Source: an uncultured Collinsella sp.
GTDB taxonomy: Bacteria; Actinomycetota; Coriobacteriia; Coriobacteriales; Coriobacteriaceae
Length of the DNA stretch: 20,251 bases
Assembly: GCA_900546085.1 (NCBI GenBank)
Contig: URBS01000023.1
Span: 1 to 20,251, forward strand
Reading direction: 5' to 3'
Part shown: positions 15,396 through 20,251 of the stretch, piece after piece
Layout: each line of letters opens with the position of its first letter
Numbering within the stretch: the stretch's first letter is position 1
Position numbers and translations under genes: made by a program
Notes under the pieces: model-generated
What the model saw: the letters and a program-made list of their open reading frames with translations, nothing else
What the model was told of the DNA's origin: nothing
Databases searched by the model: none

Positions 15396-15818
15396 GTGCG
15401 CTGCCAGCGCGAGGTCGCCTGGCTTGTCACGCAGGCAGCAGGCAGACTCGTGGCGAGCACGGAGGACGTCAATGCGCCTACGCCGAGCTTTGTGTTAGCG
15501 GCGGCGCTGGATTTTGTGCGCCAATTGGAGCTTGCCGCACAGGATGTCAGCGGCCACCTCGACTACCAGAATGTTATGGCACCCGACCTGTTGACCTTTT
15601 GCCGCATGGCCAAGTTGCCCGCCGCACCCAATGCGCTTTCGGACGCAGGCTATATGTTTACGCTTTCGGGCGCGGACCTTATCCGCGACATCTATGCATA
15701 CTGCAGCGAGCTCGCCGAGCGCCACGTCTTTGACGCGGCAGAAGTCAAACCGGGATATGTCATCAAACTGGTTCTTAGGCTGTTCTTGATGGGCGGGTTC
15801 GGGGCCATGCCGGCGTAA
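15396..15818 (+). CDS. Conserved-looking small protein, unrecognised
   Basis: A 140-residue, mostly helical protein from the first standard start (GTG at 15396), reading CQREVAWLVTQAAGRLVAS, then PSFVLAAALDFVRQLELAAQ and a C-terminus KLVLRLFLMGGFGAMPA. I do not recognise the family. There is no signal peptide or clear membrane helix. The GTG has only AAGG two bases upstream, too close to work well. The same frame is open further upstream and meets a strong GGGAGG five bases before an ATA codon at 15327; from there the N-terminus would be AASNPPKGSVSSSSIKPVT. The codon pattern is like that of the neighbours. It diverges from the HNH gene and converges with the AlbA-type gene. Confidence 0.6.
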   Translation: MRCQREVAWLVTQAAGRLVASTEDVNAPTPSFVLAAALDFVRQLELAAQDVSGHLDYQNVMAPDLLTFCRMAKLPAAPNALSDAGYMFTLSGADLIRDIYAYCSELAERHVFDAAEVKPGYVIKLVLRLFLMGGFGAMPA

Positions 15819-15918
15819 GCCGAGTCTTTAGCATCACCGTCGACTGGGCAACAACTGCTTTACCCTGGTGGGCGCCAATCGAGAGTCGATTAATGGGTCG
15901 CCTCGTCCACTAACGCAT

Positions 15919-17385
15919 TTATTCCACGCGCTCTGACAGTCGATATTTGCGGTTGCGGCTTGTCGACGGCGCCGTCGGCTCAAGCTCACCCTGCGCAATG
16001 AGTGCATTGACGCGTGCCCTAACCTGGGAAACCGTGAGTCCCGTGCGCTCCGCCAGTTCGCGCGTCCCCAATTCGCCGTAGCGCTTGAGTGCCGTCATAA
16101 TCAAGTCCCCGCCATGATCGACCGGCTCAACCTTTGAACGGTAAAGTACGACCTTGAACCGATCGAACCCCGGGCAGAACAGGGGATCGGCCAGACCATG
16201 CGCGCGCATGGCATCGATCATCATCGGGATGCCCGAGCCATTTCCCTCAGCCGGCGAGCCTGCGCCATCCGGCAGTGGAACAATCGACATGAGTTTCACG
16301 AGCGTTGCATTACGACATCGGGAGCTGCCGTCAAACAAGTTCTCGCGAGTCTTCCCTCCATAAAGGCCGCCGGGATTCGTCACCTCGATACGGTCGTCAA
16401 AAACGTCGACGGCGATCGATTGCCCACAGAACCGATCCCCGTATTCCCTGTGGATAACCGCGTTGGCGACTGCCTCGCGCAGGACCTCCTCGGGAATCTC
16501 CAGCGAGTCGATACGCGAGATGCCTTGGACGGTCGAGGTGCGGCGCAGGTTTTTGGCGACAGCCGCGACGGCATCCGAGATCATTTCGCCCAACGTTCCC
16601 TCGCAGATCGTACGGTCCATGAACCTCAACGACCCCGCCGCGCCCTTCTGCGTTCCGGCATAGACCGCCACATCGATAAAGAGCTTGGGATAGAACTGCT
16701 GAGGATAGGCACCCGCGGCCAGGAGCCCGGCCTTAGTAACATTGCCCTGGGAGTCGAGGAAATTCAGGCGCTCCAGCTTCGTTTTCTTGTCCGGCGCGCC
16801 GCGCATTGCACGGGGTGTCAGCGAGAAAGCACGCTCTATCGTGCGGTCGACCAGGGCCTCGTCAAGATCGCCTGCGACCGCGCCGGGTACTGCATCGCGA
16901 TCACTGGGGCTCGTCCGTTCATACGATGACAAGGACAGGACCTCAGTCGACGAAAGCGGGACATCTTTGTCATCGATGCGTTTGTAGCTGCCGCCTTGAG
17001 CGCCCCGCTCTATGACATAACAAGGCTTGCTCGACGGGTCGAGCTCCTCAATCGCGATGACCAGAACCACGGTGCCCTGAAGCTCCACGCGTTCAATGGT
17101 GTATTTGGGCGGATTGGCCAGTTTTCCGCGGCCGCCGGCATCACCCATGCCCGCTACGAATTGGTTGAGCACCTTCTCGGTCTCAAAGTTCTCAACCGGG
17201 ACAAAGCCCGCGCGCTCGCTCACGCCGAGCACGATAATTCCGCCAGCGGTATTCGCGAATGCACTAACCGTTTCCCATACGTCGCGGGAAAGCGTCGTGG
17301 CGCTCTCCTTGACCTCGACGTTAAGATCGTCCGAGCCCATGCGCCTTAAAGACTCGAGCAGACCGGTCAGCTCGTTTTCGTTCAT
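15919..17385 (-). CDS. AlbA_2/Schlafen-domain ATP-binding protein with C-terminal winged helix (RecG-like regulator)
   Basis: 488 residues. The N-terminal AlbA_2 (Schlafen-type) domain at about 20-150 shows NVEVKESATTLSRDVWETV, then AFANTAGGIIVLGVSE. A GHKL-like ATP-binding segment (HATPase_c_4) has EIPEEVLREAVANAVIHREY and a DRIEVTNPGG box. The C-terminal winged-helix segment is GTRELAERTGLTVSQVRARV. This architecture is usually annotated as a transcriptional regulator or putative RecG-like DNA-binding protein; its biochemical role is poorly known. The ATG at 17385 has AGGA 7 bases upstream; the ATG at 17391 has it too close. Its upstream region carries a duplicated operator array, suggesting self-regulation. 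Confidence 0.87.
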   Translation of the reverse strand: MNENELTGLLESLRRMGSDDLNVEVKESATTLSRDVWETVSAFANTAGGIIVLGVSERAGFVPVENFETEKVLNQFVAGMGDAGGRGKLANPPKYTIERVELQGTVVLVIAIEELDPSSKPCYVIERGAQGGSYKRIDDKDVPLSSTEVLSLSSYERTSPSDRDAVPGAVAGDLDEALVDRTIERAFSLTPRAMRGAPDKKTKLERLNFLDSQGNVTKAGLLAAGAYPQQFYPKLFIDVAVYAGTQKGAAGSLRFMDRTICEGTLGEMISDAVAAVAKNLRRTSTVQGISRIDSLEIPEEVLREAVANAVIHREYGDRFCGQSIAVDVFDDRIEVTNPGGLYGGKTRENLFDGSSRCRNATLVKLMSIVPLPDGAGSPAEGNGSGIPMMIDAMRAHGLADPLFCPGFDRFKVVLYRSKVEPVDHGGDLIMTALKRYGELGTRELAERTGLTVSQVRARVNALIAQGELEPTAPSTSRNRKYRLSERVE

Positions 17386-17442
17386 CTGCATGTCCTTTCG
17401 CTCGGCCCGGCGGAGAATGCCACGAATAGATTTCCTTCGTCT

Positions 17443-17511
17443 CTCAGTTATCTCTCGTAATTATCTCTCATCTTTCTGCTATCTCTCATATTAGAGATAA
17501 GTGAGAGATGA
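17443..17511. repeat. TTATCTCTC operator module, copy 1 (proximal)
   Basis: The 9-mer TTATCTCTC starts at 17448 and 17461, with a one-base variant at 17479. Inverted half-sites follow (AGAGATAA at 17493-17500, GAGAGATG at 17503-17510). The module sits 58 bases before the ATG of the AlbA-type gene and downstream of its predicted promoter, where a bound protein would block elongation. Confidence 0.85.
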
Positions 17512-17537
17512 AAGAAAAGATGTCTGTCATCTGTTTC

Positions 17538-17566
17538 ATTTAAACATGTTTTTGCTGGTAGAACAA
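17538..17566 (-). promoter_or_regulatory. Predicted promoter of the AlbA-type gene
   Basis: On the minus strand TTGTTC (17566-17561) and TTAAAT (17543-17538) are separated by exactly 17 bases. The promoter falls in the AT-rich gap between the two operator modules, giving a leader of roughly 145 bases that contains copy 1. Confidence 0.5.
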
Positions 17567-17607
17567 TCAGTATTGAGACAATACCATGATTGCTTGTCTC
17601 CTTGCTG

Positions 17608-17682
17608 CTCAGTTATCTCTCATATTTATCTCTCGTCTTTCAGTTATCTCTCGTATTAGTGACGAATGAGAGATGAGAGATA
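17608..17682. repeat. TTATCTCTC operator module, copy 2 (distal)
   Basis: TTATCTCTC starts at 17613, 17626 and 17644, with inverted half-sites GAGAGATG (17668-17675) and GAGAGATA (17675-17682). Over 69 bases it matches copy 1 at 59 positions by my count, in the same orientation and offset by exactly 165 bp. It lies upstream of the predicted promoter. Confidence 0.85.
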
Positions 17683-17735
17683 CGTGAGTGATGCATGAGC
17701 CTGGATTTTTGGACGGTCGGAAAATCCCTCAAACA

Positions 17736-17770
17736 AAAAACGGGGCCGGCCTTACGCCGAACCCCGTTTT
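17736..17770 (-). terminator. Rho-independent terminator of the PTS operon
   Basis: On the minus strand AAAACGGGG pairs with CCCCGTTTT (9 bp), with an inner CGGC/GCCG extension around a 5-base loop, then TTTTTTGTTTG. It starts 45 bases after the EIID stop and is the clear end of the operon. Confidence 0.92.
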
Positions 17771-17815
17771 CAAACGGTCAGTTAGTTATCCAACGCGCGA
17801 GCATAGCAGTCAACA

Positions 17816-18664
17816 TTACGCCGCCGCGAACACTCCCAAGCCCGTTCCGATGATGCAGATCGCAAAGATGCCCAAGATGATCCAAATGGTCTTGACACCC
17901 TTTTTGTACAGGGCGACGCAGGCAAAGGTTGCCAGCAAGGGCAGCAGACCGGGGAAGATCGAATCGAACAGATCCTGCAGGACAATCTCCGAACCACCCA
18001 CGTCAAAGGTCAAAGCAGTGGACAGTGAGACCTGTGCAGCAATCATGGCGCCGATAACGGTCATTCCGAGGACACCGGCAGCATGCGTCATGCGAGACAT
18101 AAGGTTGTTCTCTTCGGACTGCTGCAGGAACTTGGTTCCCAGGTCGTATCCCAGATGGGCGGCGACGATACGCGTTGCAAAGTTAATCACGGAGTAGATG
18201 AGCGCGTACACGATGGGGCCGAGCGGGTTGCCCGTCGAAGCGATGCCAATACCAATGCCGGCGGCGACCACGCGGAACGTACCCCAGTAGAACGAATCGC
18301 CAATGCCGGAAAGCGGTCCCATGAGGCCGACCTTCATGGCGTTAATCGAGGACGTGTCGAAGTTCTTATCGGCAGCCGCCTGCTCTTCCATCGAAACCGT
18401 TAGGCCGGCTACAAACGGAAGGACATGAGGCGTGATGTTAAAGAACTCGGTATGGCGATCGAGCGCCGCATAGTAATCGTCGTCGTTGGGATAGATCTTT
18501 CGCAGGGGCTTCTGAATGGTGTACATGAAGCCCATTGCCATCATCTTGTCGTACGACTGCGAGCACTGGCTCGTAAACTGGCGAAGGAACATGCTCCGAT
18601 ACATATCGGGGCTCATAATCGCGTCCTTCTTGGCCTCTTTGAGGTCGGTGTTCTGGGTAGCCAT
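17816..18664 (-). CDS. PTS system mannose/fructose/sorbose family, EIID component
   Basis: 282 residues, normal for EIID. The N-terminus is cytoplasmic and carries SMFLRQFTSQCSQSYDKM. The conserved INAMKVGLMGPLSGIGDSFYWGT block follows in two parts, then hydrophobic helices at the C-terminus (PLLATFACVALY, TIWIILGIFAICIIGTGLG). With EIIC it forms the membrane channel that imports and allows phosphorylation of a sugar or Amadori-type substrate. GAGGAGG lies 7 bases before the ATG, which overlaps the EIIC stop (TAATG). It is the last gene of the operon. The matching EIIA and EIIB are not in the window. Confidence 0.94.
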   Translation of the reverse strand: MATQNTDLKEAKKDAIMSPDMYRSMFLRQFTSQCSQSYDKMMAMGFMYTIQKPLRKIYPNDDDYYAALDRHTEFFNITPHVLPFVAGLTVSMEEQAAADKNFDTSSINAMKVGLMGPLSGIGDSFYWGTFRVVAAGIGIGIASTGNPLGPIVYALIYSVINFATRIVAAHLGYDLGTKFLQQSEENNLMSRMTHAAGVLGMTVIGAMIAAQVSLSTALTFDVGGSEIVLQDLFDSIFPGLLPLLATFACVALYKKGVKTIWIILGIFAICIIGTGLGVFAAA

Positions 18665-19437
18665 TAGAAGTCCTCCTCTTCATCTGCAGCAACCGTCTGC
18701 GGACCGGACGAGCCCTCGCGGAAGGCCAGGAGCAGTGCGACGCAAATGGCAGCTGCGGCGACGCCGATAACGTCCATCTTGAGGTAGATGACCATAATGA
18801 ATCCCAGGAACAGCCAAGGAAGCAGCTTGTTATCGCCCATGGTCCTAATAAGAAGTGCGAAGCCGATGCAGACCATGACGCCGGACGCAACGTTGAGGCC
18901 GTCCATCACAAACTGCGGAATAGCGTTAAGCGCATTGTTGATGAGGTCGGCACCAAAGAACAGCGAGCAAAACACCAGCAGTGCAGACGGAATGCCAATC
19001 GACAGCGGCACGATGGTCAGATGGTACAGATTTGCCTTGGCAAGATCGCGATTTGCCAGAGCGGTCTCAATCTTCTTGCAGGCAAAGGCGCCCGGAACGG
19101 CGTAGCAGAAGTTGCGCCACACCTGAAGGAAGACGGAGACGGGAAGGGCGAGCGCGACGGCAGTTGCCGTGCCCGTACCCGTAATGACGGCAAACGCGCA
19201 GCCAAGCACGCCGGAGGCATAGACCTCGGGAGGAACCGCCGCGCCGACCATGATGGCACCCATGAACATGGACTCCAAAGCAGCGCCGACGATAACGCCC
19301 TGCTGGACATCGCCAAGGATCAAGCCGACAAACAGGCTTGTAAACAGCGGACGACCAAGCATCGTAATGCCAAATAATTGCTCGTCCATGGACGCAATAA
19401 ATGCGACCAGTGCAACTAGAAGATACTGGACAACCAT
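18664..19437 (-). CDS. PTS system mannose/fructose/sorbose family, EIIC component
   Basis: 257 residues, almost entirely hydrophobic. It starts MVVQYLLVALVAFIASMDEQ and carries the EIIC-Sor pattern GRPLFTSLFVGLILGDVQQG, then LESMFMGAIMVGAAVPPEV and SGVLGCAFAVITG. It works with EIID in the cytoplasmic membrane. Two starts are possible: ATG 19437, or TTG 19446 three codons earlier. A weak GGGG upstream suits the ATG better. It follows the deglycase gene after an 81-bp gap containing a strong hairpin. Confidence 0.93.
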   Translation of the reverse strand: MVVQYLLVALVAFIASMDEQLFGITMLGRPLFTSLFVGLILGDVQQGVIVGAALESMFMGAIMVGAAVPPEVYASGVLGCAFAVITGTGTATAVALALPVSVFLQVWRNFCYAVPGAFACKKIETALANRDLAKANLYHLTIVPLSIGIPSALLVFCSLFFGADLINNALNAIPQFVMDGLNVASGVMVCIGFALLIRTMGDNKLLPWLFLGFIMVIYLKMDVIGVAAAAICVALLLAFREGSSGPQTVAADEEEDF

Positions 19438-19458
19438 TTCGATCAACCCCAGAAACAG

Positions 19459-19497
19459 GTCTGCAGGCGAGGCGTTCTGCGCAGCTCGCCTGCAGAC
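19459..19497 (-). promoter_or_regulatory. Intercistronic hairpin between deglycase and EIIC genes
   Basis: A perfect 13-bp inverted repeat, GTCTGCAGGCGAG and its complement, with a 13-base loop that can add GCG/CGC. It lies 21 bases after the deglycase stop and 21 bases before the EIIC start. On the minus strand only CTGTTTCTGG follows, so full termination is unlikely; mRNA stabilisation or partial attenuation within the operon fits better. Confidence 0.75.
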
Positions 19498-19518
19498 AAC
19501 CGCAGCAATTTGAGAGGA

Positions 19519-20251
19519 TTAGTAGTTCATCTGGTGATAGTAACGACGCGTGGTGAGCGGGTGGTTACGGACGTGCTCGAGATGGCAGCTCAGACGCTCG
19601 GTGATGGTGTAGGTGACCATCGGGGAGACGATCTTGCGGAACTCGGGGTCGCTGAACGGCAGCTCGACCTCGGCGGTGTCGAACTTGTTCACGCGGACAT
19701 GGACGCCCTTCTCGTCGGCGAGCATGTGAGTGAAGTTGTCCACGCGGTCCATGAGCTTACGGGTGTCGTCCTCGCCGTAGAGCATGATGAGGCTCGTGCC
19801 CTCCTCGCACAGTTCGATGGTGCCGTGGAAGAACTCGGCGGCGTGGATAGACTTGGTCTTGATCCACTGCATCTCCTCGAGAATGCACATAGCGTAGTCG
19901 TAGGCCTCACCCCAGAGCATGCCGGAGCCGATCACCATGTGGTAATCGGTGTCCTTGAAGTCCTCGGCCATGGCGGCGCAGCGCTCGTCCTGAGCGTCCT
20001 TGGCCTTGATGAGGTACGGAGCGATGTTGCCGAACTCCTCCATGAAGGTGTCGTACTTGGGGAAGGCGCCGGCGTTCTTGAGGAAGCGGGCGACCAGCGT
20101 GATCTGGTAGGTGTAGATGGCCTCGCACAGAACGTCGTCCTCGGCGAAGCTGAAGAACTTGTAATCGGCGTACTCAGTGGCCGGGGTGTTGTCGTTGGAG
20201 ACATACATCAGCGTGCGGGCACCCTGCTCCTGGCAGAACTTGGCGGCCTCG
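19519..20251 (-). CDS. SIS-domain sugar-phosphate deglycase/isomerase (FrlB/GfrF-like, N-terminus outside window)
   Basis: About 243 C-terminal residues are visible, in frame to the right edge with EAAKFCQEQGARTLMYVSND. Two SIS-type features appear: SNDNTPATEYADYKF in the first half, and IGSGMLWGEAYDYAMCILEE with IHAAEFFHGTIELCEEGTS in the second. The AEFFHG segment and the C-terminal HPLTTRRYYHQ resemble fructoselysine- or glucoselysine-6-phosphate deglycases, which split the phosphorylated Amadori compound into amino acid and glucose-6-phosphate in the cytoplasm. A GlmS-like isomerase or another SIS enzyme is possible. Complete members have about 340 residues, so roughly 100 are outside. 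It is first of three visible genes in the PTS operon. Confidence 0.85.
   Translation of the reverse strand, partial: EAAKFCQEQGARTLMYVSNDNTPATEYADYKFFSFAEDDVLCEAIYTYQITLVARFLKNAGAFPKYDTFMEEFGNIAPYLIKAKDAQDERCAAMAEDFKDTDYHMVIGSGMLWGEAYDYAMCILEEMQWIKTKSIHAAEFFHGTIELCEEGTSLIMLYGEDDTRKLMDRVDNFTHMLADEKGVHVRVNKFDTAEVELPFSDPEFRKIVSPMVTYTITERLSCHLEHVRNHPLTTRRYYHQMNY

Noticed and set aside
15170..15472. Minus-strand open frame in the gap between the HNH gene and the unknown plus-strand gene
   Set aside because: No recognisable protein, no ribosome site, and it overlaps the better plus-strand frame.
15877..15891. AATCGA-GAG-TCGATT hairpin between the two convergent genes
   Set aside because: Only a 6-bp stem and no T-run on either strand; too weak to call a terminator.
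16198..16929. Plus-strand open frame opposite the AlbA-type gene
   Set aside because: Shadow of the clearly coding minus strand, with no start signal.
17443..17682. CRISPR array or plasmid iterons
   Set aside because: Repeat units are only 9 bp, occur in both orientations and lack uniform spacers, and there are no cas or replication genes. A regulatory array fits better.

Overview
The window is GC-rich, with compact genes nearly all read on the minus strand. Gene content and protein sequences point to a gut actinobacterium of the class Coriobacteriia, most likely Collinsella. This is inferred from several features together: an IS30-type transposase tail with a Coriobacteriia-like MSHVNS motif, a DUF4012/GlmM pair, a mannose-family PTS linked to an Amadori-type deglycase, and the general protein style. 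No rRNA or marker gene in the window proves it.

Left part (1-7543, all minus): xseB (cut by the window edge) and xseA encode exonuclease VII. Next come a membrane zinc metallopeptidase, then glmM with an upstream DUF4012 cell-envelope protein (an apparent two-gene operon), and an EamA-type transporter. A 98-nt inverted-repeat element with a nested hairpin lies downstream of glmM.

Scar (about 7700-8570): the end of an IS30-type element, with only the transposase C-terminus left, abuts the last 69 codons of a polyprenyl synthetase gene on the opposite strand. This is a broken gene next to a broken insertion sequence. A second long nested hairpin follows.

Signalling block (8640-12246, minus): an OmpR-type response regulator overlaps its histidine kinase. 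Downstream is a TVP38/DedA membrane protein with its own likely promoter. Direct repeats just upstream of that promoter are candidate binding sites for the regulator.

Accessory strip (12448-17700): a tRNA-Val(GAC) with a clear promoter and terminator is followed by genes of uneven distribution. These are a DUF5710 zinc-ribbon protein, a small CxxC protein, a predicted modification-dependent HNH endonuclease, an unrecognised small protein whose best ribosome site points to an ATA codon, and an AlbA_2/Schlafen-type ATP-binding regulator. The regulator is preceded by two 69-bp copies of a TTATCTCTC operator module exactly 165 bp apart, with a predicted promoter between them. This duplicated operator is the most striking unexplained structure in the window.

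Right part (17736-20251, minus): a sugar-isomerase-domain deglycase (cut by the edge), a strong intercistronic hairpin, PTS EIIC and EIID, then a strong terminator. The combination resembles fructoselysine/glucoselysine (Amadori product) uptake and cleavage operons.
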